In this document: positions 26,534 through 35,324 of the stretch, piece by piece
Numbering within the stretch: position 1 is the first letter of the stretch
Layout of the letters: the number at the start of each line of letters is the position of its first letter
DNA from: Pseudobutyrivibrio sp.
GTDB taxonomy: Bacteria > Bacillota > Clostridia > Lachnospirales > Lachnospiraceae
DNA length: 64,000 nt
NCBI GenBank assembly: GCA_017557435.1
Contig: JAFYYR010000004.1
Coordinates: 122,320-186,319, forward strand
Direction of reading: 5' to 3'
Notes under the pieces: generated by a model
Databases searched by the model: none
The model's input: the letters and a program-made list of their open reading frames with translations, nothing else
Told to the model about the DNA's origin: nothing
Made by a program: the position numbers and the translations under genes

Positions 26534-27589
26534 TTATTTAATCTTTACAACTACAATACTATTTGGCTTTGCAATCTTGATAGGCGCATTCTGCATAAGA
26601 GAATGTCCCTCTTTTTTATCAATTGTAAAGCTACGAATCTCATTGGTATCATGATTGAGAGAAACGTAATACTTATCTCCTGGCAATACAGCAAAGCTCT
26701 TTGGATAATCACCACTGATAAAGCTGTGAGCAAAGTAGTCAATCTTGCCAGACTTAACATCTCTCTTATACATGCAAATAGCATTAAGACCATCTACACT
26801 TGCATAGAGGAATGTATCATCATCGCCAAACTTAATATTAGTTCCTGTAGAAATCTCCTCATCAACACCTACAAGAAGTGAAACAGTCTGGATATTTTCA
26901 AAATCAGGATGTCCCTCGATGATATGATAATCATATACCAAAATCTCATTTGACATCTCTGTGATTACATAAGCATACTTGCCATCGTTAGAGAACTTCA
27001 TCTTAAGAGGTGCAGAACCCATAGCGCATCTTACGATATCTACAAGACGAAGCTTGCCCATTTCATAATCTACCTCGTAGATCTTAATCTGATGAAGACC
27101 ATTCTCTACTACGCATAAGAACTTCTCATCTGGAGTAAGCTCTACACATGTACAATGAGGATAAAGTGGTCTATCAGCAACTGACTTACCAATACCCTGG
27201 TGGAAAATACCATCAGCGATAGAACCGATGCTACCATCCTTATTAAGGCTCATCATAGTAACACGACCATCATGATAACCTGCTACAAATAAATATCTAT
27301 TCTGAGAATCAACGCAAAGATTGCAGCCACGCATGCCTCCAACCCATTCCTGATTCATCTTCTCTAAATCACCATTCTCAAGTATCTTGAAGGATGCTAC
27401 ACCCTCATCAGCGATTGAATAAAGGAATTTGTTGTCCTTTGAATTAATAATGTCGGATGGATTATTAATTGGTGCTACACTGCGCTCCTTGAGAAGTCCC
27501 TTATCAGGATCAACGTCATAAACATAAATACCAACACTAGTCTCATGAGTGTAAGTACCAACATAAGCCACATATTTACTCTCTGCCAT
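26534..27589 (-). CDS. Seven-bladed beta-propeller lactonase (6-phosphogluconolactonase-like)
   Basis: 351 residues from the ATG at 27589, which has AGGAG six bases upstream. Longer in-frame starts would overlap the upstream gene. The N-terminus KYVAYVGTYTHETSVGIYVYD and repeats such as YPHCTCVELTPDEKFLCVVE and NDGKYAYVITEMSNEILVYDY match the PF10282 lactonase family, whose E. coli member YbhE/Pgl hydrolyses 6-phosphogluconolactone. No signal peptide. Substrate assignment in this family is weak outside enterobacteria. Confidence 0.78.
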   Translation of the reverse strand: MAESKYVAYVGTYTHETSVGIYVYDVDPDKGLLKERSVAPINNPSDIINSKDNKFLYSIADEGVASFKILENGDLEKMNQEWVGGMRGCNLCVDSQNRYLFVAGYHDGRVTMMSLNKDGSIGSIADGIFHQGIGKSVADRPLYPHCTCVELTPDEKFLCVVENGLHQIKIYEVDYEMGKLRLVDIVRCAMGSAPLKMKFSNDGKYAYVITEMSNEILVYDYHIIEGHPDFENIQTVSLLVGVDEEISTGTNIKFGDDDTFLYASVDGLNAICMYKRDVKSGKIDYFAHSFISGDYPKSFAVLPGDKYYVSLNHDTNEIRSFTIDKKEGHSLMQNAPIKIAKPNSIVVVKIK

Positions 27590-27647
27590 CTTATTCTCCT
27601 CGTAATTAAACCTGTAGCTTCTTGCAGCAATCCCACAAGAAGTTATG

Positions 27648-28874
27648 TTATGCTTCTTTGCGTCTAAGTAAATCAAACTCATCTGGTGTTACGCTAAGCT
27701 TGATGAAAAGCTTTTGCTTTGGATGTGGACAGCTATCCATATCTGCACCAGTTTCGTCCTTAATACCAAGAACTTCTACCTCTATATTATCTCCGTTTGG
27801 CTTCATAATTTCAATAGTTTCGCCCACTGAAAATTTATTGCGCTGCTCAATCTCGAAATATCCTTGATTATCAGCGGCTCCAGCAATACCTAAATATGTA
27901 TATCCGATATTGTAGGTGTTGTTATCATATATCTGAGACTCCTCAGAAGGCTTGCCATAGAAGAATCCAGTTGTAAACTGACGATATGTACAAGCAGCAA
28001 TCTGTTCCTTATACCAGTCTAGATTAGCCTCATATTTCTCCACAGATTCCTTACAATCATCAATAGCCTTGCGATAGGTACGAGCAACAGTTGCAACATA
28101 AAGAGCTGTCTTCATACGGCCTTCGATTTTGAAACTGTCAATTCCAGACTCAAGTAGATCTGGAACATGCTCTATCATGCAAAGATCCTTTGAGTTGAAA
28201 ATATAAGTACCTCTCTCATTTTCTTCAACTGGGAAATACTCACCAGGTCTCTGCTCCTCAACAACAGCATACTTCCATCTACAAGGATGAGTACAAGCTC
28301 CCTGATTAGCATCACGACCAGTGAAATAATTAGAAAGGAGACAACGTCCAGAATATGAAATGCACATTGCTCCATGAATAAATGTTTCTATCTCCAAATC
28401 ATCTGGTATATTGGCTCTGATTTCCTTAATCTCTGCAAGTGAAAGCTCTCTAGCAGAAACAACTCTCTTAGCACCAAGGTCATACCAGAATTTATAAGTG
28501 CCATAGTTAGTATTATTAGCCTGTGTGCTAACGTGACGCTCGATTTCAGGACAAATTTCCTTAGCAAGCATAAACACAGCAGGATCAGCAATAATAAGAG
28601 CATCTGGCTTAATCTCCTTAAGCTCCTTAAAATACTCTCTAACTCCATCTAAATCACCATTGTGAGCTAGAATATTAGCTGTAACATATACTTTTACACC
28701 ATGATCGTGGGCGAACTTAATACCCTCAATCATGTCTTCCTTTGAGAAATTCTTAGCCTTAGCTCTAAGGCCATATACTTCTCCACCGATATAAACTGCA
28801 TCCGCTCCATAAATAACAGCAACCTTAAGTACTTCAAGGCTGCTTGCTGGAACTAATAACTCTGTATTTCTCAT
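27648..28874 (-). CDS. U32-family protein, tRNA 5-hydroxyuridine synthesis (TrhP-like)
   Basis: 408 residues. It opens ELLVPASSLEVLKVAVIYGADAVYIGG and holds the U32 signature ETFIHGAMCISYSGRCLLSN, then NQGACTHPCRW, whose cysteines fit an iron-sulfur cluster. A C-terminal domain follows. U32 proteins next to a TrmR methyltransferase correspond to B. subtilis YrrN/YrrO (TrhP), which hydroxylate U34 of tRNA with prephenate as the precursor source. Its ATG overlaps the trmR-like stop codon by one base, which supports joint function. Length resembles YrrO; a YrrN-type partner is absent nearby. Confidence 0.85.
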   Translation of the reverse strand: MRNTELLVPASSLEVLKVAVIYGADAVYIGGEVYGLRAKAKNFSKEDMIEGIKFAHDHGVKVYVTANILAHNGDLDGVREYFKELKEIKPDALIIADPAVFMLAKEICPEIERHVSTQANNTNYGTYKFWYDLGAKRVVSARELSLAEIKEIRANIPDDLEIETFIHGAMCISYSGRCLLSNYFTGRDANQGACTHPCRWKYAVVEEQRPGEYFPVEENERGTYIFNSKDLCMIEHVPDLLESGIDSFKIEGRMKTALYVATVARTYRKAIDDCKESVEKYEANLDWYKEQIAACTYRQFTTGFFYGKPSEESQIYDNNTYNIGYTYLGIAGAADNQGYFEIEQRNKFSVGETIEIMKPNGDNIEVEVLGIKDETGADMDSCPHPKQKLFIKLSVTPDEFDLLRRKEA

Positions 28875-29518
28875 TACTTTCCTTTCACAGATATACTAAC
28901 ACCGTCCCCAAGAGGAAGTATTGTGGTTGAAAACTCCTCATCATGGGTCAACTCATATAAATAATCACGCATGCGCTTATGAATAGTGCGATTGCGTCTA
29001 GTGATTGCAAAACGAGATTCTATTATATCTCCATCCTGCAAAACGTTGTCAGTAACAACTACTCCACCATCTTTTATAAGCCTCTTAATCTCAGGCCAGA
29101 AATTAATGTACTGCCCCTTAGCTGCATCCATAAATATAAAATCATAAGGACCATCTAGGGTAGGAAGAATCTCCATTGCATCCCCCTCTAAAAGAGTAAT
29201 CTGATTATCTCTTCCAGTCCTTTTGAAATTCGCATTTGCGATAGGGATGCGAGGCTCATAATTTTCAATAGTGGTAATCCTAACATCATCACCTGCAGCC
29301 TCTGCCATAAGATTAGCAGAAAAACCAACTGCCGCTCCAACCTCAAGAATAGTTTTTGGTCTATTCATCTTAATCAAAAGCTGAAGCAGATTAACAGTCT
29401 CAGGTCTGATGATAGGTACATAACTCTCTAATGCCTCCCTTTGAATATCCTTTAACACTGGGCTAAGCTCAGGATAAAGGCTATTCAAATAGGTGGTATA
29501 TCTCTCATCAACAATCAT
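28874..29518 (-). CDS. trmR: O-methyltransferase, tRNA 5-hydroxyuridine methylase (TrmR-like)
   Basis: 214 residues of the class I SAM O-methyltransferase type 3 family. SAM motif I is ILEVGAAVGFSANLMA, followed by ITTIENYEP and DFIFMDAAKGQYINFWPEI with the metal-binding Asp, then VTDNVLQDGDI. B. subtilis TrmR (YrrM) methylates ho5U34 to mo5U34, and the directly following U32 gene matches that pathway. Other family-3 members act on catechols, so the tRNA assignment rests on context. It begins one base after the RNase J stop codon. Confidence 0.82.
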   Translation of the reverse strand: MIVDERYTTYLNSLYPELSPVLKDIQREALESYVPIIRPETVNLLQLLIKMNRPKTILEVGAAVGFSANLMAEAAGDDVRITTIENYEPRIPIANANFKRTGRDNQITLLEGDAMEILPTLDGPYDFIFMDAAKGQYINFWPEIKRLIKDGGVVVTDNVLQDGDIIESRFAITRRNRTIHKRMRDYLYELTHDEEFSTTILPLGDGVSISVKGK

Positions 29519-29519
29519 T

Positions 29520-31196
29520 TTATACTTCCATGATAATTGGAATAATCATAGGACGGCGCTGTGTCTCATGCCATACAAAGTCAGAAAGATTATCTCTGAT
29601 ATCTCCCTTGATTTTATTCCAATCAGTAATGTTCTTCTCCTCGAGAACCTCCATAGTCTCAGCAAGAACTGCACGAGCGCTATCCATAAGATCCTCAGAA
29701 TCTCTTACGTAAACAAATCCTCTAGATACAATGTCTGGTCCTGCCAGAACTGTACCTGTTGCAGAATCAAGTGTGAGAACAACAATAATAATTCCGTCCT
29801 CTGCAAGCTTCTGTCTATCTCTAAGAACGATATTACCTACATCACCTACACCGATACCATCAACCATGATAGCTCCAGTATGTACGTGACCAGAAATCTT
29901 AGAGTAATTGTCACCAAGCTCAAGAACATCGCCAGAGTGAATTATCTTAATATGATCATGGTCCCAACCAAGAGACTCGGCTATCTTAGCCTGAGCCATT
30001 AGATGCTTGTACTCACCGTGAACAGGAATAGCATACTGAGGGCGAACAAGAGAATAAATTAGCTTGATCTCCTCAGCGCAAGCATGTCCTGATACGTGAA
30101 CATCCTGCATAACAATCTGGGCTCCACGCATAGTAAGGTCATTGATAACATTGGATACAGCCTTCTCATTACCTGGAATTGGGTGAGATGAAAATACAAT
30201 CATATCACCAGGCTTAATCTGTACCTTTTTGTGAGTACCATTAGCCATACGAGAAAGTGCTGCCATAGACTCACCCTGAGAACCTGTTGTAACAAGTACA
30301 ATTTTCTCATCTGGGTATGCCTTAAGTGACTCAATATCAATAAGTGTATTGTCAGGAATATGAAGATAGCCAAGCTTTGATGCTGTATCAATAGTGTTAA
30401 CCATTGAACGGCCTTCTACACATACCTTTCTTCCGTATTTGTCTGCAGAGTTAATAATCTGCTGAACACGGTCAACATTTGAAGCAAATGTAGCGATGAT
30501 AATACGACTAGATGTATTATCAGCAAAAATAGAATCGATAGTCTTACCTACAGTTTTCTCTGATGCAGTAAATCCTGGGCGCTCTGCATTAGTACTATCA
30601 CACATAAGGGCAAGTACACCCTTCTTTCCAATTTCGCCAAGGCGCTGAAGATCAATTGGGTCACCATAAACTGGTGTGTAATCAACCTTAAAATCGCCTG
30701 TATGTACAACAATACCTGCTGGTGAATAAATAGCAAGAGCTGCAGCATCCTGAATACTATGATTTGTACGGATAAACTCAACTCTGAAATCTCCAGCGTT
30801 AATATGTGTACCATACTTAACTATTTTACGCTTAACCTTTGTAAGCATCTTATGCTCTTCAAGCTTGTGCTCAATAAGGCCATTAGTAAGCTTAGTAGAA
30901 TAAATAGGACAAACATTAAGCTCCTTAAAAACATAAGGAATAGCACCTATATGATCCTCGTGACCATGGGTGATAAAAAAGCCTTTAAGCTTGTCTTGAT
31001 TCTCCTTGAGGTATGAAACATCTGGAATAACCAGATCCACGCCCAACATATCATCCTCAGGAAATGAAAGTCCGCAATCCACAACAATAATACTGTCTCC
31101 GTACTCGAACGCAGTAATATTCATGCCGATTTGCTCAAGACCTCCAAGTGGAATAATCTTTAGCCTTTCAGCCGTCTGTTCAGTTTTCTTTTTCAA
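29520..31196 (-). CDS. Ribonuclease J
   Basis: 558 residues, a metallo-beta-lactamase/beta-CASP RNase. Motifs are IIPLGGLEQIGMN, VDCGLSFPED, the zinc ligands in FFITHGHEDHIGAI, HTGDFKVD, CDSTNAERPG, and VHVSGHACAEE near the C-terminal His ligand. Length matches RNase J1/J2 of B. subtilis. It acts as a 5'-3' exonuclease and endonuclease in mRNA decay and rRNA maturation. It heads the run rnj-trmR-trhP, with gaps of one base or none. Confidence 0.95.
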   Translation of the reverse strand: MKKKTEQTAERLKIIPLGGLEQIGMNITAFEYGDSIIVVDCGLSFPEDDMLGVDLVIPDVSYLKENQDKLKGFFITHGHEDHIGAIPYVFKELNVCPIYSTKLTNGLIEHKLEEHKMLTKVKRKIVKYGTHINAGDFRVEFIRTNHSIQDAAALAIYSPAGIVVHTGDFKVDYTPVYGDPIDLQRLGEIGKKGVLALMCDSTNAERPGFTASEKTVGKTIDSIFADNTSSRIIIATFASNVDRVQQIINSADKYGRKVCVEGRSMVNTIDTASKLGYLHIPDNTLIDIESLKAYPDEKIVLVTTGSQGESMAALSRMANGTHKKVQIKPGDMIVFSSHPIPGNEKAVSNVINDLTMRGAQIVMQDVHVSGHACAEEIKLIYSLVRPQYAIPVHGEYKHLMAQAKIAESLGWDHDHIKIIHSGDVLELGDNYSKISGHVHTGAIMVDGIGVGDVGNIVLRDRQKLAEDGIIIVVLTLDSATGTVLAGPDIVSRGFVYVRDSEDLMDSARAVLAETMEVLEEKNITDWNKIKGDIRDNLSDFVWHETQRRPMIIPIIMEV

Positions 31197-31240
31197 AAAA
31201 TAACCTCCTAAAATAATAAAAAATCAAGTTAATAAATCAA

Positions 31241-31504
31241 TTAAAAATCAATGTCAGCATCCTCGCCAACTAACTCGTCAAATAGTTTTGCAACTGCCTC
31301 AAACTCAACGTCATCCTCTACAAATTCGTAAACGACCTCATCTCCATCTAATGCAGTCTCCTTAAGAATAGTTGCCTCACTATCCTCATCCTCGTTATCA
31401 CTATCACAAACAAGTAAATATTTATTTCCTGATAACTGAGTCTCCTCAATTACAAAAAATTCAATGTTCTCTCCATCATCACCAGTAAAAATAATTTTAT
31501 CCAT
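31241..31504 (-). CDS. DUF1292 (YrzB-like) protein
   Basis: Acidic protein of 87 residues from the ATG at 31504 (MDKIIFTGDDGENIEFFVIE). An ATG at 31564 would add 20 residues, but the shorter form matches the family opening and has an AAAGG upstream, although at long spacing. DUF1292 proteins are small acidic proteins found in the conserved Firmicutes order ireB-ruvX-DUF1292, as here. The function is unknown. Confidence 0.8.
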   Translation of the reverse strand: MDKIIFTGDDGENIEFFVIEETQLSGNKYLLVCDSDNEDEDSEATILKETALDGDEVVYEFVEDDVEFEAVAKLFDELVGEDADIDF

Positions 31505-31609
31505 CCTAATATAAATGCCTTTCTCGCCAGTTACGATATCAAGCCTTAGTATTTCTCCGCTCATCTAACACGATTCGCTCGAGAAATCTAAGAGCTTGAC
31601 ATCTACTGG

Positions 31610-32029
31610 CTATTTGTTATCTAAATAATCCTGTAAAATTATTGCCGCCGCTATTTGGTCGATTACTTTCTTACGATCCTTTTTGGCGACACCTGATTCC
31701 TCTAGTATCTCATCCGCATATACGGTAGTAAGTCGCTCGTCCACAAGCACAATTGGAATATCAACTCTCTTTTCAAGAAGTGCCTTGAATTTGAGAGTGT
31801 CCTCGCAACGAAAGCCCTCTGTGTCATCCATATTTCTAGGGTATCCTAGAACAATAAGTTCTACTTGGTACTCTTCACAAATTTCTTTGATTCTAACGAG
31901 AGTATGGCGTAAAGCACTGGCACGTTCTCTTGTGATCGTCTCAAATTCCTGTGCAGTCAAAAGCAAAGGGTCACTTAGCGCGACCCCAACTGTTTTCGTC
32001 CCATAATCAAGACCAAGAATTCTTCCCAT
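31610..32029 (-). CDS. ruvX: RuvX/YqgF, putative pre-16S rRNA nuclease
   Basis: 139 residues. RNase H-like fold with RILGLDYGTKTVGVALSDPL at the N-terminus, IVLGYPRNMDDTEG in the middle and VDERLTTVYAD with conserved acidic residues. The family processes the 5' end of 16S rRNA and was once called a Holliday-junction resolvase. Start and stop overlap ireB by one base. Confidence 0.93.
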   Translation of the reverse strand: MGRILGLDYGTKTVGVALSDPLLLTAQEFETITRERASALRHTLVRIKEICEEYQVELIVLGYPRNMDDTEGFRCEDTLKFKALLEKRVDIPIVLVDERLTTVYADEILEESGVAKKDRKKVIDQIAAAIILQDYLDNK

Positions 32030-32295
32030 TACTTTCTCCAGCTCTCACTAGAAATATATTCCTTTAGAAGCTCCTCAACAAGCTCATCACGTTCAACTTT
32101 CATAATAAGGCTTCTCGCATTATTATGGCTGGTAATATATGTAGGATCTCCAGACATAATGTAGCCCACAATCTGATTCACGGGATTGTAGCCTTTTTCC
32201 GAAAGAGCACTATACACCTGCTCGATTACTTCCTTAACTCCAACAGGATTATCCTTTTGAACCTTAAAATATTGTGTGTTACTTAAATCTGCCAT
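32029..32295 (-). CDS. ireB: IreB-family regulatory phosphoprotein
   Basis: 88 residues from the ATG at 32295 (GAGG five bases upstream; a TTG six codons earlier is less likely). The core [60 protein letters not shown] matches IreB/UPF0297 across its length. In Enterococcus faecalis IreB is phosphorylated by the PASTA kinase IreK on N-terminal threonines and restrains cephalosporin resistance. A Thr is present in the N-terminal [10 protein letters not shown]. Overlaps ruvX by one base. Confidence 0.93.
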   Translation of the reverse strand: MADLSNTQYFKVQKDNPVGVKEVIEQVYSALSEKGYNPVNQIVGYIMSGDPTYITSHNNARSLIMKVERDELVEELLKEYISSESWRK

Positions 32296-32404
32296 AAAAA
32301 CCTCGTCTCTCAAACTCCCACACTATTACTAAATTATATAAGAATTACTAGAAATCAATATACAATAATAGCTTTTGCTTAGCCCTATTGTAATATAGAA
32401 ACCC

Positions 32405-33730
32405 TTAAATTTCAACAACCAAGTACTGGCCGTCACCTATAATATCTCTTGCTGTAACCTGCATTATGCAGTTGGAAAGATTAGTCTTTCCATCGCTTTT
32501 AATTGCGCATTTAATATACTCTTTTGAAAAGCCAATATAATAGTTTTCACCATCAATTGTGGCCTCTTCTTCAAATAAAACATCTAAAGACTTTCCAATA
32601 TGAGACTTGCGATAATCGATAGTTGTCTCATTGCCAAGAGCTATAAGACTAGCACTGCGCTGCTTCTTAATTGCATTTGTAATCTGGCCTGGCATTGTAG
32701 CAGCCTTAGTGCCCTTTCTCTTAGAATAGGCAAAAACATGAAGCTCATAAAAAGCTATTTTTTTAACATAGTCCTCAGTGATTGCAAACTCTTCTTCTGT
32801 CTCACCCGGGAAGCCTACAATAATATCAGTTGTGATAGCAGGGTCATCAAAATATTTTCTGAGGATGTCAACGCCCTTAGTATACTCTTCAATTGTGTAT
32901 TTTCTGTTCATTCTCTTAAGAACTGTATCACAGCCTGACTGTAATGAAAGATGAAAATGAGGGCAAAGCTTTTTAAGAGCAGAAACTCTAGTTGCAAACT
33001 CCTCTGTCACAATCTGTGGCTCAAGGGAACCAAGTCTAATACGCTCAATACCATCTATTTTCTCTACAGCCTCTAACAAATCTGCAAGTGTATAATCTGT
33101 GCCACTGCCGTAAGAGCTAAGGTGGATACCTGTTATAACCACTTCCTTATATCCATTTTTAGCAAGTCCTGTAACCTCAGATATAACATCATCTACATCA
33201 CGACTTCTGATACGACCTCTGGCAAATGGAATAATACAGTAACTGCAGAACTGGTTACAGCCGTCCTGCACCTTAACAAATGCTCTAGTGTGCTCAGAAT
33301 CTTTCTCAATAACCATATTCTCGTATGAAACATTGCCATCATTAATATCAATCCAGTCAAGAATAGGACCAGACTGGTCATCAAGATTGGCAAAGTACTC
33401 ATGAATCTTGCCAACAAGCTCGTTCTTTTTATTGTTGCCAAGTATGATATCAGCACCCAATTCATCTGCCACTTCCATACCGAAATTCTGCACATAACAG
33501 CCCGCAGCCACAACGCAGGCATCAGGATTAAGCTTTTTGCATTTATGTATCATCTGACGTGATTTTCTGTCAGCTATATTTGTAACAGAGCAAGTATTAA
33601 TAACATATACATCTGCCATTTCATCAAATCCTACAATTGTAAAACCATCTTTTTTAAGGAGTTCTTCCATGGCTTCAGTTTCGTATGCATTAACCTTGCA
33701 TCCAAGGTTGTGTAAAGCCGCTTTTTTCAT
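32405..33730 (-). CDS. mtaB: tRNA t6A37 methylthiotransferase MtaB
   Basis: 441 residues. The N-terminal UPF0004 domain begins LGCKVNAYETEAME with its first cluster Cys, followed by NTCSV and GCYVQ for the other two. The radical-SAM motif is DGCNQFCSYCIIPFARGRIRSR, and a C-terminal TRAM-like domain begins at about residue 375. The NAYET variant and overall length indicate MtaB (YqeV), which adds methylthio to t6A37, rather than MiaB. The enzyme needs sulfur and iron-sulfur clusters; a cysteine desulfurase lies at 35325. Confidence 0.93.
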   Translation of the reverse strand: MKKAALHNLGCKVNAYETEAMEELLKKDGFTIVGFDEMADVYVINTCSVTNIADRKSRQMIHKCKKLNPDACVVAAGCYVQNFGMEVADELGADIILGNNKKNELVGKIHEYFANLDDQSGPILDWIDINDGNVSYENMVIEKDSEHTRAFVKVQDGCNQFCSYCIIPFARGRIRSRDVDDVISEVTGLAKNGYKEVVITGIHLSSYGSGTDYTLADLLEAVEKIDGIERIRLGSLEPQIVTEEFATRVSALKKLCPHFHLSLQSGCDTVLKRMNRKYTIEEYTKGVDILRKYFDDPAITTDIIVGFPGETEEEFAITEDYVKKIAFYELHVFAYSKRKGTKAATMPGQITNAIKKQRSASLIALGNETTIDYRKSHIGKSLDVLFEEEATIDGENYYIGFSKEYIKCAIKSDGKTNLSNCIMQVTARDIIGDGQYLVVEI

Positions 33731-33774
33731 ATATAAATAGCCTTTCTAATTGTTGTGAATTAATCAATAGTTTG

Positions 33775-33806
33775 TTGACTTTTGGGCATCGTTGATTTAG
33801 TATAAT
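33775..33806 (+). promoter_or_regulatory. Candidate promoter of the HPr-like gene
   Basis: TTGACT (33775-33780) and a perfect TATAAT (33801-33806) lie 38 bases before the ATG, but the spacer is 20 bases, longer than usual. The -10 box is convincing and the -35 assignment is not. Confidence 0.4.
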
Positions 33807-33843
33807 CTTATATTTTTTATAAATCTTCGGAGGAGGCAAAAGC

Positions 33844-34074
33844 ATGAAAACAGTTCAAATTTCTCTTAATTCAATTGACAAGGTAAAGTCTTTCGTTAAT
33901 ACCATCAGCCAGTTTGATTATGATTTTGATCTTGTAAGCGGACGTTATGTTATCGATGCTAAGTCTATCATGGGTATTTTCTCACTTGATCTTTCTAAGC
34001 CAATCGATCTTACAGTTCACGCTGAAGGTGATGCAGAAGACGTTATGTCTACATTAAAGGATTACATCGTTTAG
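33844..34074 (+). CDS. HPr-like protein lacking the catalytic histidine
   Basis: 76 residues, HPr-sized. The Ser46 region KSIMGIFSLDLSKPIDLTVHAEGDAED aligns with HPr (KSIMGVMSL...). The active-site region, normally GxHARPA, reads LNSIDKVKSFVNTI and has no histidine at all, so PTS phosphotransfer through His15 is not possible. It may act like Crh, which keeps Ser46 for CcpA binding without His15, or have another role. Strong AGGAGG precedes the ATG. The gene is monocistronic with its own terminator. Confidence 0.8.
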   Translation: MKTVQISLNSIDKVKSFVNTISQFDYDFDLVSGRYVIDAKSIMGIFSLDLSKPIDLTVHAEGDAEDVMSTLKDYIV

Positions 34075-34096
34075 TCCTAACTGACAGTAAATATTT

Positions 34097-34129
34097 AGGA
34101 GCTTTGCTTTTAAAGCAAAGCTCCTTTTT
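34097..34129. terminator. Strong terminator between the HPr-like gene and thiI
   Basis: A 14-bp stem AGGAGCTTTGCTTT/AAAGCAAAGCTCCT (34097-34124) followed by five T residues on the plus strand. It probably also serves the convergent thiI operon. Confidence 0.92.
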
Positions 34130-34130
34130 G

Positions 34131-35321
34131 TTATCGTACTTTTACAATCTCAACAGATTCAATAGCCTGCTTCATAAGCTCATCTATCTTCTCATCAAGA
34201 TTATGCTCGTGTTTTTCAATAGCCTCAAGCTTTGGCTTTGTAACAGGATGCTTTGCAACGAAAATTGTACAGCAATCCTCGTATGGTAAAATTGAAGTCT
34301 CATAAGTATCAATCTTCTCTGAAATATCAACAATATCCTGCTTATCAAATGCAATAAGTGGTCTGTATACAGGAAGTGAACAAACTGCATTGGTACAGTT
34401 AAGAGACTGCATAGTCTGTGATGCCACCTGACCAATTGACTCGCCAGTAACAAGACCGAGACAATCATTTTCCTTAGCAAAATGCTCAGCAATTCTCATC
34501 ATGTAGCGACGCATGATGATAGTAAGCTCCTCATGTGCACACTTCTCGTAAATATAAAGCTGAATATCTGTAAAGTTAACAATATGTAAATCAATAGGAC
34601 CTGAATACTTTGCTACAAGCTTAGCAAGGTCAACTACCTTTTGCTTTGCCTGCTCTGATGTATAAGGTGGTGCATGGAAATATGTAGCTGAAAGATTAAC
34701 ACCACGCTTTGCAATCATGTAACCTGCAACTGGAGAATCGATACCACCTGAAAGTAAAAGCATAGCCTTACCTGCAGTACCTACAGGCATACCGTGTGGT
34801 CCAGGAATCTCTGTGGAATAGATAGCAATATTCTCTCTCACCTCTACATAGATAATGCGCTCTGGCTTATGTACATCTACATGCATCTCTGGGAATGCAT
34901 CTAAAAGACGTGCTCCAATCTCAGCAGCCACTTCCATAGAAGTCATAGGATACTGCTTGTTAGCACGACGTCCCATTACCTTAAATGAGAAATTCTTATC
35001 TTCAAATTCCTCATCTACATACTTGACAACAGCCTCTGCCATAGCATCAAAGCCCTCATCAGGTACAACAACGGTAGGACAAATAGCACTAATACCAAAT
35101 ACATGCTGCAAGGCATCTACAGCCTCATCGTAATCATAGTCTCCATCTATAGAAACAAGAATTCTTCCGCTTTGCTTTCTAACGATAAACTTGCCCTCTA
35201 CCGGGTCCAAAGCTCGCTTAATCTGTGTAACAAGAGCATCTTCAAAAACGTATCTGTTTTTGCCCTTAACACCTATCTCTGAATATTTAATCAAAAATGC
35301 CTGATATGTCATATAATCCAT
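34131..35321 (-). CDS. thiI: tRNA 4-thiouridine sulfurtransferase ThiI
   Basis: 396 residues. An N-terminal ferredoxin-like plus THUMP region (about 1-165; it opens FLIKYSEIGVKGKNRYVFE) is followed by a PP-loop ATPase domain with LLLSGGIDSPVAGYMIAKRG, then GLVTGESIGQVASQT. The rhodanese domain of enterobacterial ThiI is absent, as in most Firmicutes. It installs s4U8 in tRNA, with sulfur delivered by the cysteine desulfurase encoded three bases upstream. Confidence 0.95.
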   Translation of the reverse strand: MDYMTYQAFLIKYSEIGVKGKNRYVFEDALVTQIKRALDPVEGKFIVRKQSGRILVSIDGDYDYDEAVDALQHVFGISAICPTVVVPDEGFDAMAEAVVKYVDEEFEDKNFSFKVMGRRANKQYPMTSMEVAAEIGARLLDAFPEMHVDVHKPERIIYVEVRENIAIYSTEIPGPHGMPVGTAGKAMLLLSGGIDSPVAGYMIAKRGVNLSATYFHAPPYTSEQAKQKVVDLAKLVAKYSGPIDLHIVNFTDIQLYIYEKCAHEELTIIMRRYMMRIAEHFAKENDCLGLVTGESIGQVASQTMQSLNCTNAVCSLPVYRPLIAFDKQDIVDISEKIDTYETSILPYEDCCTIFVAKHPVTKPKLEAIEKHEHNLDEKIDELMKQAIESVEIVKVR

Positions 35322-35324
35322 CCT

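Noticed and set aside
27590-27682. Long N-terminus of the lactonase-like protein
   Set aside because: It would overlap the upstream U32 gene and lacks a ribosome site, whereas the ATG at 27589 has AGGAG at good spacing.
29493-30002. Plus-strand open frame of 169 codons opposite the RNase J gene
   Set aside because: It is a shadow: its composition is poor and RNase J on the other strand is complete and well supported.
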